This document shows, piece by piece, positions 46,173 through 59,290 of a DNA stretch of 64,000 bases (positions within the stretch are counted from its first letter, which is position 1; every line of letters begins with the position of its first letter). The notes beneath the pieces are model-generated. The model saw only the letters and a program-made list of their open reading frames with translations. It was not told the origin of the DNA and made no database searches. A program made the translations under genes and the position numbers. The DNA lies in the NCBI RefSeq assembly GCF_902167145.1, contig NC_050097.1:108285982-108349981 (forward strand), read 5' to 3'. Origin of the DNA: Zea mays. Taxonomy: Eukaryota; Streptophyta; Magnoliopsida; Poales; Poaceae.

Positions 46173-46624
46173 TGTAACACTCTGATTTTGGGGGTATAAA
46201 GTTTCTTTCTAATTATCACCCAAAATCATGTGTTACTCTTCCTTTTTCTCACTGTAGGCTTTCTCTCTCTAGATCCTCTCTCTATTTTTCCTTTTTGATT
46301 AGAAATAGCTTGGACTAGTAGAGATTAATAATTTATTTTTGTCAAAACTTTATGAGTCATGACATGTTGCATCATGCTGAGCTTAAAATATTCTTTGAAG
46401 TGATGCACAAGTTTGAATTTATTTGAATTTGAAACCTAGTTGAATTTGGATTTGAAAATCCTATAGAAAAAGAAATAGAAAAGGAATTAGAAAATCCAGA
46501 GAAAAGGAAAAAGGAAAGCAGCCCAGCCAGGCCGCGCGCCCGTGCGCCTACCGTCCCTGACAGGCGGACCCCGCCTGTCAGCGGCCATTCTCCCGCACGC
46601 GCTCCCTCTCTCACTCTCTGCCCG

Positions 46625-49600
46625 TGTAACACCCGGTTTTAAAGGACAAAGCCGGGTGCATCTCATACATGCGCCAAGAAGACAACATATATAATAACAG
46701 AGTGTATAGAGATAAATGTCATAAAACATCAGAGTACTTATTACATAGCGGAAGTCTTATTACAAAATAAAATAATAAAGATAAAGCGAACTAAGGATCG
46801 CCGGTGCCAATGTCGACTGAGAAACGCCACCTAGATCAGATCGAACTCCTCGCCTTGTGGCTCCTCTTGAACCACCTGCTCTTCTCCTGTGGGGGGGGGT
46901 GTGAGACAGCAAGAGTGAGCTCACATACGTTCATAGCTCAACAAGTCGTGGGGAATAATGTGGCATGAACTCACCAAAGGTGGGAGTTCATGTAGTGTAA
47001 GGCTACTCAATGGAATAAAGGCTGAGGCTGAGCATTGCTTTTATAAGTTGGTCGAAATTTTATTAGCAATTACTAAGTGTAAGTAAATACCAAACCTTAA
47101 TAATAATAAAGAAAAGTAATAGTAAAATAATCCCAAATGCGATGCAAATGTCAAATTGAATTTAAGTTCCATAATTAATCATGTGAGGGTCCGAGCCGCT
47201 CTTGACCGTGAGCACGGCTAGTATACTAGTTTTACACTCTGCAGAGGTTGCGCATCTTTACCCACAAGTCGTGTATCCCATGTCGCATGGGTTTGCAAGG
47301 CCCTTAGACACTACCGAGGTGAATGGCTAGGGATCCACTACGAGGCCTTTACAAAGTTCCACTAGCTTCCGAAAACCCGCTACAGTTTATAGGAAGATCC
47401 AGTACAGGGTTCCTGGCTGACCGCCATCGCAGCAAAATCAACCAGGGACCTCCCCGCACTGACCTCTCCCCTACTGCCCTTGCCCCTTTCGGGTAAGGTA
47501 GTCTTCCACTAGCTTTCCTAATTAGTCAGCCAAGGGCGTCCCATTAAACCCTTGTGGTAGCACTGTTTTCCCGGGTGGTTCTCCATGTTCCCATTAACAT
47601 AATGATCTTATCATGAACATAAAATAATGAACAGATAATAGAAAGTGTAGTCATGAGTCATAAATATCTTTATACCCAAATCCACATAAAGCAATAGCAT
47701 GTACTACCCAAAAATTTAGTAGTAAAACCAGTGGTGAAACAAGGTATAAAGATAGTCAAAATCTAGGGTATCCTATTGGGTCCCATCAAAATTAACCTAT
47801 GCAGATCATTATGAATAATAAGAACATGAATAGGTAAAAGAAGTGATCAAGGGCACAACTTGCCTTCAATGAGCTCCTGCTCAGCTACTTCAACCTGTTG
47901 CTCACCAGGATCCTCAGCAACGGGCTCTTCTACTCGCCACAATACAAACAAGCACAGTGTATATAGAGAAATTAACATTACACCAAACATATAAATAAAA
48001 TGCACAGTAATAATCTACATATTAAAATAGAACCCTATGAACAGGAATCATAATTTTTGGAGTTATAGAATTTAAGTTATGCATTTTTAAAGGTTTAATG
48101 TGCTTTAAACAGGATTAAGTGATAAATAAATTCCTTACTGTTTTCATGACATAACAGAGGCTCTAGGTGATAGAGAATTAAATTACAAAATTTTAGGAAC
48201 TGGAATGGACTAATTTGGAGTTAGTATGAATTTTCTATGAATTTACAAAGTTCTAGTAATTATTTTCATATTAAATATTCAATTTCTAATTCATTTATAC
48301 ACTTTATCCTGCCACTGGACTAGGCCTGAATTAATGTGAAACGCAGGGGGCTCGGGGTAAGTATCCAGAGACACAGTGCATAGTGACTAATGGACGGCGG
48401 GTTCTATTTCGAATAAACAGAGGGGTTCAAGTGTAAATCGCGCAGCCGAAGGGGTATGGAGCTCTGCTGGCCGCTGGATTAAACACCAAGCGCCCATATT
48501 AAACCAGAAACTGTGCAAGCTGGTACTCATTGCAGACCCTAGGATCTGGATCCTACGGTTAAGGCGGGTCACGTGGTGGACTACACAGACCTCGGATCTG
48601 AGCCGTTCATCCCCAAATCAACGCCCCCGATTACAACCCGCGAAGGGGTACTATCCAGGTCTAATCGGAGCCGCACAAATCGCATCCAAGGGCCCACGGT
48701 GTTTCCCCCCCCCTTCTAGCTCATCACGACGGCGCCGCCGCCCAAGGCAGCGGCGGATCCCCCCCACCGGCGTTGGTCAATCTCGTCCCTACGGTGCACC
48801 ACCTCTAGCGCTACTGCCCTTAAAACGAAATTGGTACGACGGCGGGCTTTGGAGAAGATTTCATACCGACTATTGAAGGCCGAATGTCTCTGACCACGGC
48901 ACGGCGCGGATCCAGGCGGAACTTGCCACGCCGATGAGAAATTGCGCGGTCACGGTGGCGTCGATGACGGAATTGGTGACGACCGAAGCTCCACGAGTGC
49001 ACGGCGCAGCGATCGGATGCTCCACGGTGGTCCACGTGTCCGCGGTTCACGAGTTCAACGGCGGTGGCGAGCTTTACCCGAGCGGAACCCGGCGGCGCTC
49101 CCTATAAGGGCGTGGTCGTGGTCAAGCGCTCAACAGCTTCAAGCGAGAACTGCGCATGCCGCCATGCTCGGCGATTTCGTTGAGGATGGATCTGGCGCCC
49201 AGGTCCCATTCGCCAGCGATGGGGAGAAGAAAACGCAGCCAGACAAGCGGGCCCCCGGGGTAAGTGGCGCCAGCGCGCATGAGATTTAACTGGGCTGCGC
49301 GGGCGACTTCCTCAAGTGGGCTGAAATGAGTGATTCGAGCCCAGTAAGGTTTCTATTCTTTTTCTTTAATCCTCCTTGTCTTCTATTCTATTTTCTTTCT
49401 CATTTTTGAATCTGAATTTGAATTTCTAATTTGTGGTGAACTTGCACTCAAATCTCTGAGTATATGTTTTGAATAAATTATTATGGAATAATTTTATCTA
49501 TTTGGAAATTTATTATATATTTTTTTTGTATTGTAGAGTATTTTCTCTTTCCTTATCTATTTCAAACCCTAATTCTCAATTTAAGATCCAAACTTCATCT

Positions 49601-49833
49601 TAAGTAATTGTTTTATTTCTACTAGCTTTATTATTGTTATTGCTTTAATGCACAAGCAAACAGAAACTCCAAAGGATGCACAAGTTATTTGAGTGTATTT
49701 TTGTTAACTATTTATTCTTGTTAAGTGGGATGTTCACATGAAATGATGGATAAAGGTCAAACTCACGTATAGATAAAGAGAATTTGTTTCTCCATTTATA
49801 TTACCTCTAACAAATTACAAATTGGGTGTTACA
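46625..49833 (-). repeat. 3' LTR of C (3.21 kb)
   Basis: Plus-strand TGTAACACCCGG to GGGTGTTACA. It adjoins the target copy on the left and the polypurine tract on the right (minus sense). Its GC-rich segment is about 48700-49300. Confidence 0.95.
46831..47978 (-). CDS. LTR-encoded acidic peptide of C (3' LTR copy), two exons
   Basis: Exon 1 is 47978-47864 and exon 2 is 46886-46831 (115 + 56 nt, 56 residues plus stop). The donor is GAAG|GCAAGT and the acceptor CCCCACAG|GAGAAG, phase 1. An in-frame ATG at 47978 precedes a hydrophobic stretch (LYTLCLFVLW). The acidic part follows (RVEEPVAEDPGEQQVEVAEQ), then EEQVVQEEPQGEEFDLI and stop. The conserved GCGAGTAG near 47930 could be an acceptor, so the hydrophobic part may be intron. 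Compared with A, exon 1 has the same length and exon 2 differs by exactly one codon. Function is unknown. Confidence 0.5.
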
Positions 49834-49872
49834 AATCCTACCCCCCTTAAAAATAATCTCGCCCTCGAGATT
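49834..49872 (-). other. Polypurine tract and hairpin of C
   Basis: On the minus strand, AATCTCG-AGGG-CGAGATT (49855-49872) is followed by TTAAGGGGGGTAGGATT, adjoining the LTR. The arrangement is the same as in B. Confidence 0.8.
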
Positions 49873-52800
49873 TAAGAAGAACGAGGGAAAAGATGGAGAA
49901 AATCTATGCGAAGCTCTTCTTCTCTTTCCCAAGTTGCTTCATCTTCTCCGTGGTGACTCCATTGTACCTTACACATCTTTATCACCTTATTTCTTGTAAC
50001 TCGAGTCAAAGTGTCAAGAATCTTGATCGGGTACTCCGTGTAAGTCAAATCACCTTGAACACTGAGCTCTTCCATTGGTAACTGTTCCTCAGGGACACGG
50101 AGACACTTCTTCAGTTGGGATACGTGGAACACATTATGCACATCCGATAGAGTAGCAGGTAACTCAAGTTGGTAGGCCATCTCTCCAACTCTCCTAAAGA
50201 TCAGGAATGGTCCAATATAGCGAGGGGACAATTTGCCCTTAACTTTGAATCTCCTCATTCCACGAAGTGGTGACACCTTGAGATACACATAATCTCCTTC
50301 TTCGAATTCCAGTGGTCTTCTTCTATTATCAGCGTAGCTCTTTTGCCTGGTTTGAGCCACCCCCAAATTCTCTCAGATTATACAGACTTGTTCTTCTGCC
50401 TCTTGAATAAGTTCAGGTCCAAAGAACTGCCTTCCTCTAGTCTGGTCCAAAATAGAGGAGTCCTACATTTCCTGCCATATAGAGTCTCAACGGTAACATT
50501 TTCAGACTGGCCTGGTAATTATTATTATATGAAAACTCAGCATAAGGTAGACTCTTGTCCCAACTACTACCATGCTGAAGGGTACAAGCTCTCAACATGT
50601 CTTCCAATACTTGATTAGTCCTCTCAGTCTGCCCATCGGTCTGTGGATGGTAAGCCGAACTAAAATTCAATCTCGTATCCAATGACTCGTGCAACTTCTT
50701 CCAATATCGAGAGGTAAACTGCGGTCCCCGGTCTGACACAATCTTCTTTGGCACACCATGTAGGCAGACAATCCGTGCCATGTACAACTCTGCTAACTTG
50801 GCTCCTGAATACGTGGTCTTTACTGGAATAAAGTGGGCTACCTTGGTTAGCCTGTCCACAATCACCCATATAGAATCATAACCAGCAGACGTGCGGGGTA
50901 ATCCAACAATGAAGTCCATGCCAATCTCTTCCCATTTCCACTCAGGTATCTTTAGTGGGTGCAGTAGTCCGGCTGGCCTCTGGTGTTCAGCCTTAACTCT
51001 TCGACACACATCGCACATAGCCACATGTGCAGCCACATCTCTCTTTAGTCCATACCACCAATACTTTTGCTTTAAATCCTGATACATCTTAGTGCTCCCA
51101 GGGTGGATAGAGTAAACTGAATCATGTGCCTCCTTCAATATGGTTTCCCGAAGACTATCGATATCGGGAACACAGATCCGATTCTTGAACCATATCGTGC
51201 CTTGCTCATCCTCTGTGAACTCTGGGCCTCTACCCTCTGTTATCAGATCCTTGATCTCCTGGATTTTGGCATCACCAACCTGACCTTTACGAATTTCTTG
51301 CTCCAAGGTAGGTTCCAATTCAATAGTAACTCCTTCCGTATGTGTAACAATTCCCAGGTTGAGTCTCTCAAAATCTTTTGCTAATTCGTCAGGTAGCTGG
51401 ACAACGAAAGCGGAGTGAACATGCTCCTTTCGACTCAAGGCATCTGCAACCAAATTCGCCTTGCCCGGGTGATAGTGAATTTCCAAATCGTAATCCTTAA
51501 TAAGCTCCAACCAATGGCGTTGCCTAAGGTTGAGATCCTTCTGAGTAAATATGTACTTCAAACTCTTATGATCCGTGTATACTTGGCACTTAGTTCCCAT
51601 AATGTAGTGTCTCCAATTCTTAAGTGCATGCACAACTGCTGCCAGCTCCAAGTCATGAGTGGGGTAGTTCAATTCATGTTTCCGCAACTGACGAGATGCA
51701 TAGGCAATCACATGACCATCTTGCATAAGCACACATCCAAGTCCTTGGCCACATGCATCACAGTAAATGTCAAATCCCTTCTGCAGATCTGGCATAATCA
51801 ATACTGGTGGAGACATCAATCTCTCCTTCAATTGATCAAAGCTCTCTTGGCACTTCTCATCCCACTTGAATTCTCTTCCTTTCTCCAAAAGCGATGTCAT
51901 GGGCTTAGCAATCTTAGAAAATCCTTCAATAAATCTCCGATAATATCCTGCGAGTCCCAAGAAACTCCGAATCTCAGTAACTGTAGTGGGCACTCTCCAC
52001 TTCATTATCTCCTTCACTTTAGCAGGATCCACTGCTATTCCTCCATTAGAAATAATATGTCCAAGGAATGGCACCTCGCCAATTCAAAACTCGCATTTGC
52101 TATACTTGGCGTAGAGTTGATTATCCCTTAGCTTTTGTAGCACCAATCTCAGATGTTCCTCATGATCACTATCACTCTTGGAATAAATAAAAATATCGTC
52201 GATGAAAACCACGATGAATCTGTCCAGATCATGAACACCTTATTCTTCAGATCCATAAAATAGGCTGGTGCATTAGTTAGTCCAAATGATATAACGGTGA
52301 ACTCATATAAACCATATCGGGTCGAGAAATCCGTCTTGGGAATATCCGATGGCCTAATCTTCATTTGATGGTAACCCGATCGGAGATCAGTCTTCGAGAA
52401 TACCCTTGCACTTCTCATCCAAATAAATCCTTAATGCGAGGTAATGGACACTTGTTCTTCACAGTGACATCGTTAAGGGACCTATAATCCACACACATCC
52501 CTTGCGATCCTTCTTTCTTCTGTACAATTAGAACCGGCGCTCCACAAGGTGAAGAATTCGGACGAATGTACCCATCCTCTTGTAATTCTGTTAATTGCTT
52601 CTTAAGTTCCTTTTAGTTCTTCTACGGACATCTTGTATGGCCGTTTGGGAGTAGGGGCAGCCCAGGTAAGGGATCAATGATAAACTCAATTTCCCTATAT
52701 GGTGGCATCCCTGGTAACTCTTCTGGGAAGACATCCGAAAAATCTCTAACCACACGGATGTTGACACCAACAAACTTCCCATCTACTAAGAATGCCACTA

Positions 52801-52928
52801 GTTTGATGGTGGTAGCTACTGCAAAATCTTTGTCCTTTGGAATTGGGGAGTTCTACGGTTCCTTTAGCACAGTGAATAAACCGCCTTTGCCTTTCTTAAC
52901 CATGACATACCAAGGATCACGTCTATAG
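49873..52928 (-). pseudogene. C pol remnant: protease end, RT, RNase H, integrase, chromodomain; frameshifts
   Basis: Read minus. Residual protease (DVILGMSWL) is near 52920, then RT with several indels: about five bases lost near 52418, and a shift near 52230 just before the FIDDIFIYS active-site codons. A TGA near 52085 replaces Trp. From 52074 to 50437 the frame is open: [12 protein letters not shown], RNase H ([19 protein letters not shown]), integrase zinc finger (HPGSTKMY...CDVCRRVK), [17 protein letters not shown] and [11 protein letters not shown] frame change near 50470 leads into 50366-49872 with YVYLKVSPLRG and a chromodomain-like HHGEDEATWERE. It is inactive as it stands. Confidence 0.88.
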
Positions 52929-53424
52929 TGCTCTCTTCTAACACTATAGGGGTAGCCCATCTGGGTTAGAAACATAGGGTAAGAAAGGAAGGATTGTAGA
53001 CAAGGCATGTAATTACGAGGCATGTTACTGCGGGGGATTTATTAGCTAAGTAGATTAGTGTGTCACCTACTAAAGCTAATACATTACCTTATGGTGGTAC
53101 ATGCTAAGATGCCCAACTATAATGTTTCAATCAATCAAAGAAGCAAATCAGACATTTATCATCAGAACAATCAACCAACATTTTAAATAGAGAAAATAGT
53201 TTTAATTTTGTCTTAGGTTCCCTATCTCTTAAAATATCATAGATGTAGGATTCCAAGGTGTGAAATCCATCTCGTCTCAGAGTAGAGAAGGTAAGAGTAA
53301 TTAGAGTATGAAAGCAAAAGGTGAGACAGGACCAAGACAAGGTGAGTATAGAATGAATCAAAGTAAGGTAAGTAGGTAAGGGTTTGTCCATTTCTATCTA
53401 GGTTTCGTCCTACAGTCAACATTT
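52929..53424 (-). other. Leader of C joined to protease by gag deletion
   Basis: On the minus strand the leader matches A's up to TTTCTAACCCAG|ATGG. It then continues directly as GCTACCCC..., the middle of protease. The former gag ATG is out of frame with what follows. Confidence 0.75.
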
Positions 53425-53436
53425 GCTCTGATACCA
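53425..53436 (-). other. Primer binding site of C (initiator Met tRNA)
   Basis: Minus-strand TGGTATCAGAGC, four bases (GAAG) inside the 5' LTR. It is an exact match to the classic Met-tRNA site. Confidence 0.9.
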
Positions 53437-53440
53437 CTTC

Positions 53441-56400
53441 TGTAACACCCGGTTTTAAAGGACAAAGCCGGGTGCATCTCATACATGCGCCAAGAAGACA
53501 ACATATATAATAACAGAGTGTATAGAGATAAATGTCATAAAACATCAGAGTACTTATTACATAGCGGAAGTCTTATTACAAAATAAAATAATAAAGATAA
53601 AGCGAACTAAGGATCGCCGGCGCCAATGTCGACTGAGAAACGCCACCTAGATCAGATCGAACTCCTCGCCTTGTGGCTCCTCTTGAACCACCTGCTCTTC
53701 TCCTGTGGGGGGGGGGTGAGACAGCAAGAGTGAGCTCACATACGTTCATAGCTCAACAAGTCGTGGGGAATAATGTGGCATGAACTCACCAAAGGTGGGA
53801 GTTCATGTAGTGTAAGGCTACTCAATGGAATAAAGGCTGAGGCTGAGCATTGCTTTTATAAGTTGGTCGAAATTTTATTAGCAATTACTAAGTGTAAGTA
53901 AATACCAAACCTTAATAATAATAAAGAAAAGTAATAGTAAAATAATCCCAAATGCGATGCAAATGTCAAATTGAATTTAAGTTCCATAATTAATCATGTG
54001 AGGGTCCGAGCCGCTCTTGACCGTGAGCACGGCTAGTATACTAGTTTTACACTCTGCAGAGGTTGCGCATCTTTACCCACAAGTCGTGTATCCCATGTCG
54101 CCTGGGTTTGCAAGGCCCTTAGACACTACCGAGGTGAATGGCTAGGGATCCACTACGAGGCCTTTACAAAGTTCCACTAGCTTCCGAAAACCCGCTACAG
54201 TTTATAGGAAGATCCAGTACAGGGTTCCTGGCTGACCGCCATCGCAGCAAAATCAACCAGGGACCTCCCCGCACTGACCTCTCCCCTACTGCCCTTGCCC
54301 CTTTCGGGTAAGGTAGTCTTCCACTAGCTTTCCTAATTAGTCAGCCAAGGGCGTCCCATTAAACCCTTGTGGTAGCACTGTTTTCCCGGGTGGTTCTCCA
54401 TGTTCCCATTAACATAATGATCTTATCATGAACATAAAATAATGAACAGATAATAGAAAGTGTAGTCATGAGTCATAAATATCTTTATACCCAAATCCAC
54501 ATAAAGCAATAGCATGTACTACCCAAAAATTTAGTAGTAAAACCAGTGGTGAAACAAGGTATAAAGATAGTCAAAATCTAGGGTATCCTATTGGGTCCCA
54601 TCAAAATTAACCTATGCAGATCATTATGAATAATAAGAACATGAATAGGTAAAAGAAGTGATCAAGGGCACAACTTGCCTTCAATGAGCTCCTGCTCAGC
54701 TACTTCAACCTGTTGCTCACCAGGATCCTCAGCAACGGGCTCTTCTACTCGCCACAATACAAACAAGCACAGTGTATATAGAGAAATTAACATTACACCA
54801 AACATATAAATAAAATGCACAGTAATAATCTACATATTAAAATAGAACCCTATGAACAGGAATCATAATTTTTGGAGTTATAGAATTTAAGTTATGCATT
54901 TTTAAAGGTTTAATGTGCTTTAAACAGGATTAAGTGATAAATAAATTCCTTACTGTTTTCATGACATAACAGAGGCTCTAGGTGATAGAGAATTAAATTA
55001 CAAAATTTTAGGAACTGGAATGGACTAATTTGGAGTTAGTATGAATTTTCTATGAATTTACAAAGTTCTAGTAATTATTTTCATATTAAATATTCAATTT
55101 CTAATTCATTTATACACTTTATCCTGCCACTGGACTAGGCCTGAATTAATGTGAAACGCAGGGGGCTCGGGGTAAGTATCCAGAGACACAGTGCATAGTG
55201 ACTAATGGACGGCGGGTTCTATTTCGAATAAACAGAGGGGTTCAAGTGTAAATCGCGCAGCCGAAGGGGTATGGAGCTCTGCTGGCCGCTGGATTAAACA
55301 CCAAGCGCCCAGATTAAACCAGAAACTGTGCAAGCTGGTACTCATTGCAGACCCTAGGATCTGGATCCTACGGTTAAGGCGGGTCACGTGGTGGACTACA
55401 CAGACCTCGGATCTGAGCCGTTCATCCCCAAATCAACGCCCCCGATTACAACCCGCGAAGGGGTACTATCCAGGTCTAATCGGAGCCGCACAAATCGCAT
55501 CCAAGGGCCCACGGTGTTTCCCCCCCCCCTTCTAGCTCATCACGACGGCGCCGCCGCCCAAGGCAGCGGCGGATCCCCCCCACCGGCGTTGGTCAATCTC
55601 GTCCCTACGGTGCACCACCTCTAGCGCTACTGCCCTTAAAACGAAATTGGTACGACGGCGGGCTTTGGAGAAGATTTCATACCGACTATTGAAGGCCGAA
55701 TGTCTCTGACCACGGCACGGCGCGGATCCAGGCGGAACTTGCCACGCCGATGAGAAATTGCGCGGTCACGGTGGCGTTGATGACGGAATTGGTGACGACC
55801 GAAGCTCCACGAGTGCACGGCGCAGCGATCGGATGCTCCACGGTGGTCCACGTGTCCGCGGTTCACGAGTTCAACGGCGGTGGCGAGCTTTACCCGAGCG
55901 GAACCCGGCGGCGCTCCCTATAAGGGCGTGGTCGTGGTCAAGCGCTCAACAGCTTCAAGCGAGAACTGCGCATGCCGCCATGCTCGGCGATTTCGTTGAG
56001 GATGGATCTGGCGCCCAGGTCCCATTCGCCAGCGATGGGGAGAAGAAAACGCAGCCAGACAAGCGGGCCCCCGGGGTAAGTGGCGCCAGCGCGCATGAGA
56101 TTTAACTGGGCTGCGCGGGCGACTTCCTCAAGTGGGCTGAAATGAGTGATTCGAGCCCAGTAAGGTTTCTATTCTTTTTCTTTAATCCTCCTTGTCTTCT
56201 ATTCTATTTTCTTTCTCATTTTTGAATCTGAATTTGAATTTCTAATTTGTGGTGAACTTGCACTCAAATCTCTGAGTATATGTTTTGAATAAATTATTAT
56301 GGAATAATTTTATCTATTTGGAAATTTATTATATATTTTTTTGTATTGTAGAGTATTTTCTCTTTCCTTATCTATTTCAAACCCTAATTCTCAATTTAAG

Positions 56401-56648
56401 ATCCAAACTTCATCTTAAGTAATTGTTTTATTTCTACTAGCTTTATTATTGTTATTGCTTTAATGCACAAGCAAACAGAAACTCCAAAGGATGCACAAGT
56501 TATTTGAGTGTATTTTTGTTAACTATTTATTCTTGTTAAGTGGGATGTTCACATGAAATGATGGATAAAGGTCAAACTCACGTATAGATAAAGAGAATTT
56601 GTTTCTCCATTTATATTACCTCTAACAAATTACAAATTGGGTGTTACA
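53441..56648 (-). repeat. 5' LTR of C (3.21 kb)
   Basis: Nearly identical to 46625-49833. Differences seen by eye include ggcgcc/ggtgcc near 53620, cctggg/catggg near 54104, cagatt/catatt near 55310 and gttgat/gtcgat near 55777, plus G-, C- and T-run lengths. Confidence 0.95.
53647..54793 (-). CDS. LTR-encoded acidic peptide of C (5' LTR copy)
   Basis: Exons 54793-54679 and 53702-53647, with the same lengths, phase and splice signals as the copy at 46831-47978. The only change noticed nearby is in the G-run of the acceptor tract, outside the coding exons. In this LTR the peptide gene lies upstream of the primer site, so it could be read from the 5' leader of the element's own transcript. Confidence 0.5.
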
Positions 56649-57528
56649 GCCCGGTGGGACCAACCTGTCGGCGCGGGTTTCCTTCGCCCACGCGCTCCCT
56701 CTCTCTCTGTCTCGCGGACCCGGATCGCCAGTCGTCGAGCCGTTGCCCCGAGCGTCCCTCTCTTCTCCCTCTGCGTCGTGGGCCAGCCTTGTCAGCTCCG
56801 CCCTCTCCGCACATCGCCGTGGACCGGCGCATGCACAATCATGCACATCGCCGGGTTCCTCGGCCATGACGCCGCCCACATGCCCAACTCTCTTCTTATA
56901 GCCCCGTCGGTGCCCCGCACACACCTCTCACCTCATTTCGCACACTCTCACCCTCTCTCTCGCTCTACCCTCACCGCCAGCCACCGTCGGAGACCCGCGC
57001 CCACGTCCCCGGCCATCCAGCTCGCTAGAGACCGTGCCAAGCTTCCCCGAGCTCCGCCCCGAGGTGAGACATCCGTCCCCATGTCCAATTTCCCTTATTG
57101 CGCCCTGTGTTCGTCCAATTTCGCCTTCGCCGGTGTTCGACCGCGGCAGTCCGCCGTGCTCGCGCGGTGGCCAGCTGATTTAGCCCGGTCTAGTTCACCG
57201 GAGTAGTTCCCTGTGTCACACCTGCCTCTGCTGAAGCTAGCCTAGGCCTTAGCGCGCCTTAAGTCCCCTCCCCGTGGCCGGAATCGCTCACCGGAGTTAC
57301 TCCGACCCGCCCGAGACTCTCTCACCGCCGCTCTCCCTTCTCTGCCCGTGGATTCATGGTCCTTTCCCTGCCATCGAGTTTGCCGTGGCACCCTCTTCTT
57401 CTCTGCCCAACTTTGGCGACCTCGGAGCCACCCTAGCTCGCGCCCGCCTCAACTCCAGTGACCTCACCGCCGCAGAGAGGAGTGGTGCCACCCACAGCCG
57501 TCTGTTTCTCCCCGTCTGATCCCCTCTG

Positions 57529-57706
57529 TCCGATTCAGATCGAACGGCTCGGACCCCCTCGGACCCCCTTGGACCCCTCCCTCCATCCGATCTTGATCGA
57601 ATGGTTCGGACCTCTTCGGACCCCCTTGGACCCCCTCGGACCCCTCCCCGTCCGATCTTGATCGAACGGCTCGGACCGCCTCGAACCCCTGTAGCCGTCC
57701 GTTTCC
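57529..57706 (+). repeat. GC-rich minisatellite in the LTR of D
   Basis: About 2.7 imperfect units of roughly 57-67 bp, each starting TCCGAT(C/T)..GATCGAA and continuing with repeated CGGACCCC(C/T) motifs. It accounts for the Pro/Leu-rich frames here, which I do not call genes. Confidence 0.75.
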
Positions 57707-59204
57707 CCTCTAGCGCTGGACCCGCTCGGTTAGTGCGCTCTTCCCCTCGGTCGCTGACACTCCCTGGCCCGCCTGTCAGTACTCGCCCGCCCGCGCGTGC
57801 GCGCCCTCGGCCGTAGATCTAATCTCGGCCGTCGGTTTCTGATCTAACGGTTAGATTCACTCGATACCCCTTCGCGCGATAGTTTTCTTAAAGAGACCCT
57901 CGGTTTACTGGAAATCAACCCGTCGTCCCTGGTTTTCGCGCGCAGACCCCTGTAACCTTTCAGATTTAGCCCTAGACTTTTAAATATTCACAGGATTAGC
58001 CCTAAATTCATATTTTGAAATCCCAAACTTGTTTATTTCATAACTTTTGCATATGAACTCCAAATTTAGTGATTCAAATTGCAAAATGTTCATAGGATTA
58101 TTCTCTGTTTAAATAAAATGGTTTCACTTACTATCTGCACACTCTAATTTTTGAGGATTGAATATGAACTAAGGTAGATGTAGTTTTATTCATGTAATAA
58201 AATAAATAAAAGGAGAACCTTAGAGATTTAAACTTGTTTAAGCTTGTGAGATTAATAATAGGCATTACATAAGTTCATCTCTGTTCTAAGTTTTAGGTCA
58301 CCATAAAATAAAATTGATCTATTTTGGTTTTGCTTTAACTTATCCTTGTTTACCTTTTTGGGTTATCATGGTTAGCATGTTGCTATTGCTTTAACTTAAT
58401 CAATGAACATGATGTGAACATTTATGATACGACACTGTTATCCTGACTATGTGGATGACCTTTTTCCTGAGTACCTCTCTGTAAGGACCTATTCGTGGAG
58501 TGACCACCAGGGATCACAGTGCAACCATGAGGGTGGAATGGGACGCCCTTAGCTGATTAATTAGATGAACCTGGGGGTGTAGTTGGCTTTGCCGGAGGGC
58601 CGTCAATGGGGGCCGGGGCGTAGTGCTCGCTCTGCCAAGGTTGGGGTGCAGAGGTTCTTCCGATTTGGTTTTGTTAGTCACCCACCTTGGGGAGCTGTAC
58701 TGCGTAAGTACGACTGGTGAAACCTAATGAGCAGCTATGCACCAGGGGAGTCTCTGTAAAGGCTACGTAGTGAAACCTTGCCGACTCACCTTGGTAGTGT
58801 TTGAGGGTTTGATCGACCCGAGGCATAAAGGGATCACGACTTGTGGGTAAAGTGTACAACCTCTGCAGAGTGTTAAAAACTGGTATATCAGTCGAGCTCA
58901 CAGTTAAGAGCAGCCTTGGGATCTTCTTTGATTAGAAGAACTTTGGATACTTTTATGTTGATGATCAATAATGATGTTATAAAATCTGATCTCTGGTATT
59001 TCCTCGTCTGAGGAGGTAATTATAGGTAATAACTGGGTTTATTACTAAAACTTGGCTCTACTAATAATAATAAATGTTTGACCAACTAAAAGCAACTGCT
59101 TGACCTCAAACTCCATATATAGCTAGTCCACTTTAGCCAAACGGGACATTTGCTGAGTATGTTGATGTGTACTCACCCTTGCTTTACACACCACCCCACC
59201 CCAG

Positions 59205-59290
59205 GTTGTCCCTAGTGTACCCAATGCTCAGGAGGTGATGCTGGCAACATGGATGACTTCGAGGAGTTTCAGGACTACAACGAGTTCTAG
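59205..59290 (+). pseudogene. Final mini-exon of the LTR peptide in D, one stop
   Basis: It follows CCACCCCACCCCAG and is 86 nt long, exactly the length of B's exon 3. In the same phase it encodes C-P-stop-C-T-Q-C-S-G, then DDFEEFQDYNEF and stop. The TAG at the third codon sits where B has His and where CAG (Gln) is the likely ancestor. I could not find B-like exons 1 and 2 in D. Confidence 0.55.

Larger units (their letters stand above)
46625..56648 (-). mobile_element. C: chromodomain-type Ty3/gypsy element, 10.0 kb, gag deleted, target duplication GCCCG
   Basis: LTRs at 46625-49833 and 53441-56648 are flanked by GCCCG at 46620-46624 and 56649-56653. The 3.6-kb interior carries the Met-tRNA primer site, leader, remnant protease, RT, RNase H, integrase with chromodomain, hairpin and polypurine tract, all on the minus strand. 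Gag and the front of protease are missing. By eye the 3.2-kb LTRs show only about four substitutions plus homopolymer length changes, so C moved recently. Its LTR is a diverged relative of A's. It is inserted in the LTR of D. Confidence 0.95.

Noticed and set aside
48942..49289. 115-residue ORF repeated at 55758-56105
   Set aside because: The two copies are identical only because they are the two young LTRs of C; no counterpart is seen in A's LTR and there is no domain.
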